From contig CP021424.1 of NCBI GenBank assembly GCA_002162095.1, positions 1,736,001-1,800,000 on the forward strand: a DNA stretch of 64,000 nucleotides, in the 5' to 3' direction. The position numbers and the translations under genes were made by a program. This stretch comes from Armatimonadetes bacterium Uphvl-Ar2. GTDB lineage: Bacteria > Armatimonadota > Fimbriimonadia > Fimbriimonadales > Fimbriimonadaceae. How positions within the stretch are numbered: position 1 is the stretch's first letter; each line of letters begins with the position of its first letter. The notes under the pieces were generated by a model. That model was not told where the DNA came from and searched no databases. It worked only from the letters and a program-made list of their open reading frames with translations. This document shows, piece by piece, positions 50,204 through 59,340 of the stretch.

Positions 50204-50712
50204 CTACTGAGGTAGGGGACAGGAGTAAGTCCACGTCCCCGACCCGGCCTGTCGGGTACTTCCATCGGGTAGCACCACTTCGGCCCGCACATTGGGCGGG
50301 ATGCTCACCGTGAGTTGGAACTTCCCGTTGGCTTCGCGCCATTCAGTAGAAATCGGCCCGCGCACGGAGTCAAAGCGGGTCTTGGCGAACTTGAGTTCGG
50401 CGTTCCACTTGGGCTCAATCCTCACCGTGGCAAACCCGGGCTGGTTTCGCGGATACCACCGACGTGTTGGAACATCCAGCCCACCACCGCGCCGTAGGCG
50501 TAGTGCGCAAAGGAGTTCATACCGGGGTCTTGGAATCCGCGTTCGGGCGTCCAGCCATCCCAGCGCTCCCAAACCGAGGTCGCGCCATGCTTGATGGTGA
50601 AGCCCCAACTCGGGAAGGTGTCGTTGAGGAGTAGCCGGTAGGCGACATCATCGCGGCCAAGCGCCGCCGCGCGCGCTAAGCTGGCCTTTGCACACCCGGC
50701 GACCCTGCGGAT
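50204..50712 (-). pseudogene. C-terminal remnant of a GH78 alpha-L-rhamnosidase
   Basis: Encodes only the end of a rhamnosidase: AYRLLLNDTFPSWGF, GATSVWERWDGWTPERGF, DPGMNSFAHYAYGAVVGWMF, then the C-terminal beta domain (FATVRIEPKWN and ISTEWREANGKFQLTVSIPPN). A one-base deletion within 50435-50440 also shifts the frame. The N-terminal catalytic half (usually well over 500 residues) is missing; upstream is only the tRNA-Val promoter. It is a broken gene beside an island boundary. Confidence 0.82.
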
Positions 50713-50758
50713 TAGGTCCGTGGGGTCGCGTTGGTTGTGGGGTCCGGGGCGCGGCGGG

Positions 50759-50764
50759 TATAGT
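50759..50764 (+). promoter_or_regulatory. -10 element (TATAGT) of tRNA-Val
   Basis: TATAGT ends 12 bases before the first base of tRNA-Val. No good -35 is seen in the GC-rich sequence upstream. Confidence 0.45.
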
Positions 50765-50776
50765 TTTGCCCTGACC

Positions 50777-50851
50777 GGGCGGTTAGCTCAGTGGTAGAGC
50801 ACTTCGTTCACACCGAAGGGGTCACAGGTTCAAATCCTGTACCGCCCACCA
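50777..50851 (+). tRNA. tRNA-Val (anticodon CAC)
   Basis: Acceptor GGGCGGT/ACCGCCC, D-arm GCTC/GAGC, anticodon stem CTTCG/CGAAG with loop TTCACAC (anticodon CAC), T-arm CAGGTTCAAATCCTG, discriminator A and encoded CCA to 50851. It is flanked by a truncated glycosidase and an AT-rich accessory gene, as is common for tRNA integration sites. Confidence 0.97.
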
Positions 50852-50854
50852 TTT

Positions 50855-50897
50855 TGGTCGTGGTTATCTGAGGGTAGCCACGGCCAATTTGCTTTTT
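50855..50897 (+). terminator. Intrinsic terminator of tRNA-Val
   Basis: TGGTCGTGGTTA and TAGCCACGGCCA form a 12-bp stem including two G-T pairs around an 8-base loop. The sequence then runs to TTTGCTTTTT. Confidence 0.75.
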
Positions 50898-51258
50898 GGG
50901 GTGGCGTCGGTGCGGCTCGGGGGCTGCCGGTTGCCGATGGGAGGGAGAGGCGGTGGGCGGTGAGGTTGCTTTCGCTGACGTTGCGCACCACCCGCTGGGT
51001 GAAGGTGAGGGGCATCACCGCCGCCCGGATGAGACGGAGCGGCCCGCCGGGGTTGGGGTGCGTTGCGGCGGATGCATGGAGGGATCATACACTTTGCACG
51101 TCAAAGTGAACATACTAGTTACCGGCTCGCAAGTGCGTCCAAATACCAACACCGCTTAGGAATGTGCGCTCAACCGCGCCGTCAGTACTTAGATTGCTTT
51201 ACCGTGCGAGAAGCACTCGAACTCAACCTAGGGTAAATTTCATAAAGGGCTCTATAGT
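50898..51258 (+). other. Non-coding junction between tRNA-Val and the KAP gene
   Basis: The first about 190 bases are GC-rich. On the minus strand they give an open frame with PLRLIRAAVMPLTFTQRVV, but it has no family match or proper end, so it may be a remnant. From about 51090 the sequence turns AT-rich, with short palindromic bits (TTTGCACGTCAAAG). TATAGT at 51253 abuts the KAP start codon. No repeat matching the far end of the island was found. Confidence 0.4.
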
Positions 51259-53394
51259 ATGACTTTTCCAAATTACTGGAGCGATGAGCCGCTCGAGCAA
51301 GAGACCGACGACATGCTAGGGCGAGGTCAGTTTGCTGAAACAGTGGCAAGGACTCTGCTTTCTGCCTGTGGGCCGAAATCACTGGTTGTTGGTTTGATCG
51401 GCCCTTGGGGGTCGGGGAAGAGCACCGTAGCCCACTTTGCTGCCAATAGACTAAAGAGTCACAATCCGGAAATTCCTATTATCTGGTTTGAACCTTGGTT
51501 GATCGGCAGCACCGAAGCATTTGTTAGAGAGTTCTTCATTGAACTGGGACGTGTTTTGCTTACCGATGGTGACACAGACCAAGGGAGAAGCAAGCGATCC
51601 AATTTCTATAAGTATGCAGCAAGAATCACAGACTCTTTATCACATTCGCTGCAAATAGGTTCTGCTTTTGGCGTTCAAAATGCGGCCCAAATCGCTGCGG
51701 CCATGATTGCAAGCGCTCAGGTATTTAACACATTAAGTACTGCGCTAGAACCAGATTCCGAAACTCCAACACTGAGCGAGTTGAGAAATGAGATATGCAG
51801 TGAGTTACGCAAGAACTCCAAGCCAGTCGTTGTTGTGATCGATGATCTAGATCGGCTTAGCGCTTTCGAAATTAGAGCAGTGTTCCAACTCATCAAGGCA
51901 TGTGCCGAGTTTCCAAATCTGAGATTTTTAGTTCTGTTTGATAGAGCGCAGGCTACAACGGCGCTAAACTCGGTTGTCGGTGATGCTGAGGGGTTTCTGG
52001 AGAAAATCGTAAATCAAGCATTTGATTTGCCGTTTGTGACTCAAGATCAGAGGCAATCGTACATCGATCGATGTATCGAGACTTTGAATCTAGGGTCACT
52101 AAGTGAGGAGGCGAAGACTCGTTTGCACTTTGTTTCCCAAGGGTTACTTGTTCCAGGGTTGTCATCAATTCGGCGGGCTAAGCGCTTCTTTGGGTCTGCA
52201 TCGGTATTACTTAGGGAGTTACGTGATGATCACTATACAAATATTGACCTACCCGATTTCCTTGTGCTCGAGTTCATACGTCAGTTCTTGCCGGAGTTGT
52301 ATAGTACTCTGAAAGATGAAGAACTGCGGCTGCCGGGCTTCTATATAAACGATGCTCTTTATTTAGAGGACGAGAAGACGATTAGAGAGAAGAGGCGGCA
52401 AGATGCTCTTCCGAGCGACCCCGATTTGAGAAAGCTTGCGGACGTTGCATTAGGGCTTCTTGACGCTGACAATCCTCCATTCGAGGAGACGACGTTCGTG
52501 CGGCGCACTCGTGTGCACGCTGACCGACGATTCAGTTCCTATCAGTGGCGAGGAGTGTATTTCGGATTTTCCCCAAATCTTGCATGGTTTAAGGATGAGG
52601 ATTGGCAACTGATCAAGAAGAGTCTGGCTCCAGATGGTGACTGTAGCGGCTGGCTATCCCGGCTAGAGGTGTCTGAGCGGCGTGGTGAACTTGCCCGGTC
52701 GATTGCAGATAGAATAATCCTATTGAATCTTGATGAAGTTCGTAAAATGGCTACTGTAGTGTCCAAATGGGAGTGGGATACAAAAATCGAATCCGAGCTT
52801 ATTGAGAATCAAAAGGTTACACGCTTCAATGTGGCCGCAATGTTGTTTGATTCATGCTTGCAGAGGATATCGGAGATGTCAAACATAGGCGACGAGATTC
52901 GTGTGTTACTCGGTGATGAGGTGACTCTTGGTTGTCTGGCGAATGCTTTAGGTAGTGAGGCTATTCATTTCATGCGAGAACATTCTGAGGGTGTCTACAT
53001 GAATCGTCAAACCTTTGAGGAGTTGAAAGGAATAGTAGTTCCAAAGATTAGCGCACTTGTTGAAAGCGATGACTTTTTTGAATACCATGAGCCTGACCGT
53101 CTGTTGTTGGCGTGGCGTCGACTTGCTGATAAGAAGACCCGATCAGAGTGGTTTTCCAGGTTAGTATGTGATGAAAGGCGATTTCTGTTGTTTGTTGAAT
53201 CTGCCCTTTCACTTGCGGTGAATCGCGATAGGAGCTATGATTGGTGGATAAATCCTACCTCAGAGTTCTTTATTGCATTGGAGGCCATTAACGAAGGTCA
53301 GCTATCCGAGAAAGGAAGGTTTGCTAGGGTCGTGATTCTGGAGTCAAGTCGCAAAAACCATGAGGAGCGTCGTGCGGAGCTAGCAGATCCGTAA
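51259..53394 (+). CDS. KAP family P-loop NTPase, AT-rich
   Basis: 711 residues. Walker A is GPWGSGKST (about residues 49-57) and Walker B is VVVVIDDLDRLS (about 189-200), with FEPWLIGS and LRFLVLFDRAQ between and after them, as in KAP NTPases. These proteins are linked to plasmids, phage exclusion and signalling at membranes. A hydrophobic stretch (AAQIAAAMIASAQVF) inside the NTPase domain may be the usual membrane insertion. The C-terminal 350 residues are helical and unassigned. GC content is low. TATAGT directly before the ATG makes the start uncertain; ATG 51313 is an option. No partner gene is present. Confidence 0.82.
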   Translation: MTFPNYWSDEPLEQETDDMLGRGQFAETVARTLLSACGPKSLVVGLIGPWGSGKSTVAHFAANRLKSHNPEIPIIWFEPWLIGSTEAFVREFFIELGRVLLTDGDTDQGRSKRSNFYKYAARITDSLSHSLQIGSAFGVQNAAQIAAAMIASAQVFNTLSTALEPDSETPTLSELRNEICSELRKNSKPVVVVIDDLDRLSAFEIRAVFQLIKACAEFPNLRFLVLFDRAQATTALNSVVGDAEGFLEKIVNQAFDLPFVTQDQRQSYIDRCIETLNLGSLSEEAKTRLHFVSQGLLVPGLSSIRRAKRFFGSASVLLRELRDDHYTNIDLPDFLVLEFIRQFLPELYSTLKDEELRLPGFYINDALYLEDEKTIREKRRQDALPSDPDLRKLADVALGLLDADNPPFEETTFVRRTRVHADRRFSSYQWRGVYFGFSPNLAWFKDEDWQLIKKSLAPDGDCSGWLSRLEVSERRGELARSIADRIILLNLDEVRKMATVVSKWEWDTKIESELIENQKVTRFNVAAMLFDSCLQRISEMSNIGDEIRVLLGDEVTLGCLANALGSEAIHFMREHSEGVYMNRQTFEELKGIVVPKISALVESDDFFEYHEPDRLLLAWRRLADKKTRSEWFSRLVCDERRFLLFVESALSLAVNRDRSYDWWINPTSEFFIALEAINEGQLSEKGRFARVVILESSRKNHEERRAELADP

Positions 53395-53623
53395 TGCGAT
53401 AGAATGTTATTCCATCCTGAATGTTCTTATACCGTCTAGCTGTTAAGCGACTGTGTTTGATTTCTTAGCCATTTACTCTTGCTGCCTAGATCTGGGGCTG
53501 TGAGCATCATGTTTGCATCGGTATCGAGCGTTATGAGCTACTAGTTTGTCCGGGCTGCTCGATGGAGGCTCCTTAGAATGAATTTGCTAGTGTATTGTGA
53601 TCGGCTTTGCAGACTGTTAACCC
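53395..53623 (+). other. AT-rich tail of the KAP island, no gene seen
   Basis: About 230 bases of AT-rich sequence without a convincing reading frame, terminator or repeat. Composition returns to GC-rich at about 53630, inside the 3' end of the PhyH gene. Confidence 0.5.
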
Positions 53624-54400
53624 CTAGCCCCGATCCGCCCGCTCCTGCCGCGCCGTTTGCTTCACCTCGTTCCACACAAAGCGGCGGCCATCCCCACGCG
53701 GCCGGGTGTCGCGCCCCCCACTCAAAATGTACGCCCGCCGGTCCACCTCGGACCGGTTCGCCCCGGTGTAGTGCCACGTGCGTGAACTATGGAAAGTCGC
53801 CCCGCCCGGCGGCAGCGGGCACGCCACCATCCCCTCGCGCGGCGGCTCCAGCATCTCCAGCGCGTGCACCCGCACATCGCCCCCCACGCTCTGGTGGGCG
53901 TGCACCTCATCGTTCTGCGTGCGCGGCACAAACCACATGCACCCGTTCTCAATCGTCGCCTCTTGCAGCGGCACCCAGATGCTCAGGCTTTCGTAATCCA
54001 GGCTTGGGTCCCAATAGGCTTCGTCCTGGTGCCAGGGGGTTTCCGCCCCGATGCGCGCGGGCTTAAAGATCATGTGGCCATCGCCAAAGTGGGCGTCCGG
54101 CCCCAGCAGTTGCCGCACCATGTGGGCGGCGTTCACCCACAGCTGGCTTTCGCGCAGTTCCGGCGCGTACTTGGCCGGCCCGAGGATCTGCGGCAGCACC
54201 GGGGTGGCGTCGGGGTCGTCGGTGCCCGCCAGGTCAAATTGGTCGCCCACGTCGCGGCCCGCCCGCTCTCGGAACAAGCGATCGTAAATCTCGCGCATGG
54301 TGGCCACCTCGTCCAGCGGCATGATGTTGGGGATGCTGAGGTAGCCGTTCTCGTGATAGAACGCGATCTGCTCGTCGGTGAGGGTCACCGTGGGTTCCAT
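53624..54400 (-). CDS. Phytanoyl-CoA dioxygenase (PhyH) family protein
   Basis: 258 residues. Fe(II)/2-oxoglutarate oxygenase with TPWHQDEAYWDP (His and Asp ligands near 130), LSIWVPLQEATIENGCMWFVP, and the distal HYTGANRSEVDRRAYIL carrying the third His and the Arg. N-terminal ENGYLSIPNIMPLDEV is typical. It is a paralogue, not a duplicate, of 48753-49514. Substrate is unknown. Confidence 0.86.
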   Translation of the reverse strand: MEPTVTLTDEQIAFYHENGYLSIPNIMPLDEVATMREIYDRLFRERAGRDVGDQFDLAGTDDPDATPVLPQILGPAKYAPELRESQLWVNAAHMVRQLLGPDAHFGDGHMIFKPARIGAETPWHQDEAYWDPSLDYESLSIWVPLQEATIENGCMWFVPRTQNDEVHAHQSVGGDVRVHALEMLEPPREGMVACPLPPGGATFHSSRTWHYTGANRSEVDRRAYILSGGRDTRPRGDGRRFVWNEVKQTARQERADRG

Positions 54401-54433
54401 GCCGGGAGTATTCCCGGTGGCCCGCGCCCAGCG

Positions 54434-54955
54434 CTACAAGGTGAGCGCGGGGAAGCCGGTGTGCAGCAGGGTCAGCGCCAGAATCCAGCTGCTGGCGGGC
54501 TTGCGCAGGCGGGCGGCGGGGGGCACAATCTGCGCCATAAAGATCTGCTCGGCCTGCAGGCAGTGGCGCACGGCCCGGGCGTAATCGGCCTCGGTGCTGC
54601 GCACGGTCTTGAGATGATCGCGCACTTCTTGCTGGCGGTGCGCCACCTGGGAGACGGTGGCCTCCTCGCGCTGCGATTCGCCGTTGAGGATGTCTTGGAT
54701 CAGTTCCTCGGTGTCGGCGCGCAGGGAAGCCAGGTAGAAGCCTTCGTTCTGGCCGCCCGCCCCGATGGCGGATTGCGCGGCCATGTAGGTCTGGCCGTAG
54801 GATTTGAGAGCGATCCGAAGAAGCCGCAAATCGCGGGCGCGCAGGGCGTCCAGGTCGGCCAAGCGGGCGTTGTTCGTCTGCTCCAGTTGCTCCGCGAAGT
54901 CAAATTGACTCTGGTGCAGGCTCTGGCTACTCCTCAAATCCCTCTCTTCGTCCAT
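54434..54955 (-). CDS. Helical protein of unknown function
   Basis: 173 residues from ATG 54955, almost all predicted alpha-helix with heptad-like Leu/Ala spacing (QSQFDFAEQLEQTNNARLADL, then HRQQEVRDHLKTVRSTEADYARAVRHCLQAEQIF). A final hydrophobic stretch (SSWILALTLLHTGF) could be a membrane anchor. No family is recognised. It diverges from the SLBB gene. Confidence 0.5.
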   Translation of the reverse strand: MDEERDLRSSQSLHQSQFDFAEQLEQTNNARLADLDALRARDLRLLRIALKSYGQTYMAAQSAIGAGGQNEGFYLASLRADTEELIQDILNGESQREEATVSQVAHRQQEVRDHLKTVRSTEADYARAVRHCLQAEQIFMAQIVPPAARLRKPASSWILALTLLHTGFPALTL

Positions 54956-55137
54956 GAAAAAGCTGTCACTCAAAACGCGAAGGCAGCATCGCCGCCGTCG
55001 AGATTCAATGGAAGTACGGTGAAGGGGATATCCCGTTACTCCCAAACTCAAAAAAAGGATCAAAAAAGCGAGAATGGGGTCCGAAAGCGGGGCGGGCCTC
55101 GCGTCGCCAGGCCCAGTTGGCGCGTCTGTTCTTTAAT

Positions 55138-56252
55138 ATGAAGCGTCTTCTCTCGCTGGTTTTGGTGCTGTGCGGCCTGGTGGGCCTGGCATGGTCACAG
55201 GCGGCGGCCGGGGCGCGGACGATTCAGCCCGGCGACAAGCTGCGGATGGTGTGCGAGGAAGAGCCCAGCATCAGCAAGGATTACACGGTCAAAGAGGACG
55301 GCACCATCACGGTCACCTTCCTCGGCACCATCCGGGTGCAAGGGCAGACGGCCGATCAGTTGGCCCAGTTCGTGGCCAAGAAGCTGGAAGACGACCGCAT
55401 TGTGCGGCGGGCCACGGTGCGGGTGAGCATCATCGGCGAGGTGGCGGGCCGGGTGAGCTTTAGCGGCGCGGTGCGCAGCACGGGCGATGCCCCCCTCACC
55501 GCCGGGATGCGCCTGGCGGACGTGATCAAGCTGGCCAACCCATTGCCCGATGCCGACCTGACCCGGGTGCAACTGCGCAGCGCGGAAGGCACGCTGAACG
55601 TGATTGACTTCACCAAATTTGACCCCCAGACCAACGCCGCCAACCCGGTGCTGCGCCCTGGCGACACGGTGGTGTTTGTGCTAAAGGTGCAGGGCGAAAC
55701 GATCACGATTCTGGGCGGCGTGATGCGCCCCGGCGTGATGGAGTGGAAGCGCGACCTGACGGTGGCGGGGGCGGTGCAACTGGCGGGTGGCCTCTCACCG
55801 CTGGCCCGGGGGAGCCGGGTGCGCCTGCGCCGGGGCACCACCGAGCGCACGATTGACCTGGGTAACCCCACCCAGGCCAGCACGGTGCTGCAGCCGGGCG
55901 ACCAGGTGTTGGTGGATATCTCCGAAGGCCGCCGCTACGTGCGCGTGGGCGGGGGCGTGCAGGTGCCGGGCTTGGTGGAGTTCACCCCGGGCTGACCCTG
56001 ATGGCCGCGGTGCAGAACCGGGGCGGGGTGGTGCCCAAGGCGCAACTGAACAAGGTGGAGATCCAGACCGTGGACCTGGAGAAGCGCACGGTGGACCTGG
56101 GGCCGATTTTGGCAGGCTACGCCGCCGATATCACCCTGCAGGCGGGCGATGTGGTGAATATCCCCGGGGGCGAACGCCGCCGCTCGGGTGGGTCGCTCCA
56201 GCAGATTGGCATTGCCGTCATCGGAATTTTGCTATTCTTCTTGGGCGGATGA
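55138..56252 (+). CDS. Exported SLBB/polysaccharide-export-type protein, single-base frameshift
   Basis: Signal peptide to AWSQ, then a Poly_export-like domain (TIQPGDKLRMVCEEEPSIS, KEDGTITVTFLGTIRVQGQT) and three SLBB units (VSFSGAVRSTGDAPL, ITILGGVMRPGVMEWKRDL, VRVGGGVQVPGLVEF). The frame stops at 55995. Adding one G at 55989-55991 continues it as LTLMAAVQNRGGVVPKAQ to a C-terminal hydrophobic helix (IGIAVIGILLFFLGG) ending at 56252, about 371 residues. A C-terminal helix is unusual for Wza-like exporters, which span the outer membrane. The stop overlaps the next start (ATGA). Confidence 0.78.
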
Positions 56253-56976
56253 GCTGGGATCGGAGCATAGGGCGGCCGGAGCCGGTGGCGGCGCTGGACC
56301 GCATTCGGCATGTGGACGACGGCGAGCCGCTCGTCAGCCTGCTGGAGCACGCCCCCGAGATCACCATCCACCGTGATTCCGTCATCCCTTACCTCCGGGA
56401 GACGGTTGTGCGGATGCTGAAAGACGCCCAGACCCGACTGCCTGAGGGGGTTCGGTATGGCGTGACGGATGCCTGGCGCCCCTTGCAGCGGCAGGTCCGC
56501 ATTTACGAGCGCATGACGGATTGGCTGAAGGAGGCCAAGCCCGAACTGCCGCCCCACATGGTGAAGCGCACCGTGAACCGGTGGGTGGCGCCACCCAACC
56601 GCAAGGCTCCCCGGGGCACTGCACCGGGGCGGCGGTGGACTTGGTGCTACTGAACGCACAAGGTGAAGTGCTGGACACCACCTCGCCTTTCGATCGGCTG
56701 GGGGGCGCGCCGACATTTTCTTACGGCCTGACGCCCGAAGCCCGGGCGAACCGAATGATGCTGTACGAGGCCATGATGGCGGCGGGGTTCAGCAACTGCC
56801 GCGATGAGTGGTGGCACTACAGCTACGGCGATGCGGGCTGGGCCGTGCGCATGGGGCGGGATGCGTGCATCTACGACGCGATTGACCTCCCGATGGAGGA
56901 ATACGCGGAGAAGGAAGAAGTTTGGGTTCGGCTGTTTCAATCCCGGCCGAACCCCTTCTTGCCGACGCCTGATTAG
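56249..56976 (+). CDS. VanX-like D-Ala-D-Ala dipeptidase (M15), single-base frameshift
   Basis: Zinc peptidase of family M15D acting on D-Ala-D-Ala or similar peptidoglycan dipeptides. The N-terminal half includes YGVTDAWRPLQRQVRIYERM. The zinc motif H-x-x-G-x-A-x-D (GHCTGAAVDL) and the catalytic EWWHYSYG are in the second half, which sits one frame over. One missing base near 56596-56606 explains this; repaired length is about 242 residues. No signal peptide, so cytoplasmic. Its ATG overlaps the SLBB stop. Confidence 0.8.
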
Positions 56977-59290
56977 CGGTTGGCCGGGGCCTTGAGGGCG
57001 CCGTCCATCCAGTCGCTCGGCGGGCGCGGGCCATCGGGCCGGAAGTTCATCGGGGCTAACACCAGCGTATCCAGCAGCACTTCCTCGCCCGGATTGGCCG
57101 AGAACTGCACTTTCACTTGGTGGTCGCCTTCGATGAGGTTGACGGAGCCGAGCTTGTACCAGGCAAAACCTTGACCGTAGCCGGAGATGCCGGTCTCAGC
57201 GGGGCCGAGCACGATTTCGCCGAACTGCGCCGCCAGCCGGTGAACGGCACCGCTCGGCACACTGGCGGCCACCCAGACTTCGTGATTACCCGGGATACGG
57301 GTGGTCACCTTGAACTGGGCTTCGGCCATGCCGCCGAAGCGGGGGGCCATGCGAAGCACCTGCTTGCTAGAGGAACCCGTGCGCGTCACCAGGCCCGCCA
57401 GTTGGGCGGCATTGGCGCTGTCCGCGCTGCGCCACAGGTAGGGCGCACTGCGGGCCAGCATGCGGTCCAGGATGGTCCACATGGCTTGGCTGGCGCGGCC
57501 GGGGTTGCGTTCCCATCCGCTCAGGGCGGCGGTGACTTCCACTTGCTCGCGCCCGTCGGGGTCGGCCAGGGTCGGCACGGCGGTGAGCAGGGTGTTGACC
57601 TTAAGGGCAGCGTTTTCAAAGGCGTCCGCCGGGATGATCGGGTCGTTAGATCCCCGGACGATAATGGGCAGCGAAGGCAGCACCATCTCCACACCGCGCC
57701 GCACCTTCTTCACCTCGATGGGCGTGCCATCGGGCGTGTAGAACTTGAGGGCATCGGCCTGGTCGTGCACGATGCGCACGGTGGTGTCGGCGGCCAGACT
57801 CCACAACACGGTCGCGATGCCGTCTTGCTCCTGCACGGTGTAGCCCTCATAACGGCCGCCCATGCGCAGGCGATCTCCGGCCACCGGGGCGGGCAGCCAC
57901 AGCACGTTGCCCGGCAGCACCATCGGCTGGGCAGGGTCGCGGGCGTCCAGGGGGAAGAACAAAGTCTGCGGGGCGGTGAGCGGCGTGCTTAGCGGCTCCG
58001 TGCTGGCCACGCGTCGCCACACTTCGGGGTCCTGGCTACGCACAAAGACGGCTTGCGAGCCCGCCTGCGCCACGCGGTCCAGCGCGTCGTCTACGGTCAA
58101 TTCGCCGCTCAGTCGCAGGTCCGTGACGCCCATCCAGGTGGGCGCGGTGCGGCGGAAGGCCGTCCCCACCGGGCCGGCCATTTCGTTGATGATTTCGAAC
58201 TCGCGGGCGGCGTTCAGGCTCGCGCCGACGCCATCAAGACCGGCTTCCGGCCGGGCGGCGAGGCCATCCCAGCCGTCCCACTCCTGCATCACCGGTACCC
58301 CGGTTTCTTTGCGCAGAGCATCCGTCAGACGGGTGGTGCGGCGCACCCCGGCGATGGTCTGGGCTTCGCGCAGGTCATTCCACAGCGTGGTGGCCCGCAC
58401 ATTGACGTTGAAGATGGTGTTGGTCTCGGGTCCCACGCGGCGTCCAAGCCCTTGCCGTTGGACCACAGGGGCACCAAGCGGGCGGCATCGTTGATATCGC
58501 GGAAGTTGGCCGCGCCAATGCCCCAGGAGCGAACCAGTGTGGAGACGGCACCGTACTTGGCCCGCAAGTACGCCGCAAACTCGGTGCGGAAAAGCGGCGA
58601 AAGCGGCACGCCATTCTTGGGGGCGCTAGTGCTGGGGATGCGGCCGAGAGGGTTCACCCAACCGCGCAGGCCCGGCCCGAAATCGCTCTGCTTGAGATTC
58701 AACAGCATCTGGTCACGGTGGGCGTCGAGGCCTTCATAGAAGTCCGGTTGGCCTCCCGTGCGGGTGACCGGGTAGGCCAGCAGCACATGCGTGCCCCCGA
58801 GCGGGTGCGTCACTTTGTATTCCAGGCGTCCCCCGGTTGTCGGTACGACTTCGGAATGCGTCCGGCGGCCGTCGGCGCCCGCGAGAACGATAAGAACTCG
58901 CGTCACCCCCGGCATGGGCGTGGAGATCACGGTGCCGGTGCGGGCGTTTTCAATGCGGTAGGAATCGGGCTCGATGGTCACCGACTCCGGCATTGGGGCC
59001 AGGCTGTCCACGGCAATCCAATAGCGTTGGCCGGTGTTGCGCACGGCATCGAGGGCTTCGGACCAACCCCGGCCATCGGCCGGGAGTTCGATCATGATGT
59101 CGGTGATGCCTGCTTCGTGGGTGCCTTGAATGGCCTCCACCGTGCCTGGCACGCGCACGCCAACGGGACGATAGGGGCGTCCTTCCCATTCCAGAGCATG
59201 GCCCGGGGTGACTTTCCACAGGTGGGAAGAAGACGTTTGGGGGGTAGCCGGGGCGCTTCCGGCGATCGCCATGAATAGGGCGGCAATCAT
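56973..59290 (-). CDS. Exported GH42-like/TIM-barrel protein, single-base frameshift
   Basis: About 770 residues once repaired. Signal peptide MIAALFMAIAGSAPA. A barrel-like region includes TEFAAYLRAKYGAVSTLVRSWG, similar to the conserved segment of GH42-type glycosidases, then LVPLWSNGKGLDAAWD. At the G run 58428-58430 (plus strand) one base is missing. The coding strand should read DPETNTIFNVNVRATTLW. The C-terminal half is beta-rich with a possible carbohydrate-binding module near LGSVNLIEGDHQVKVQF. Catalytic residues were not pinned down. GTG 59296 is an alternative start. Confidence 0.65.
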
Positions 59291-59340
59291 TGGCACACTC
59301 TACCCGTCAAACGGATGGCAGGCAGGTAGGCTTCACTTCG

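Noticed and set aside
50884-51090. Minus-strand open frame between tRNA-Val and KAP as a gene
   Set aside because: It runs through the tRNA terminator, has no start signal and no family resemblance. At most a remnant.
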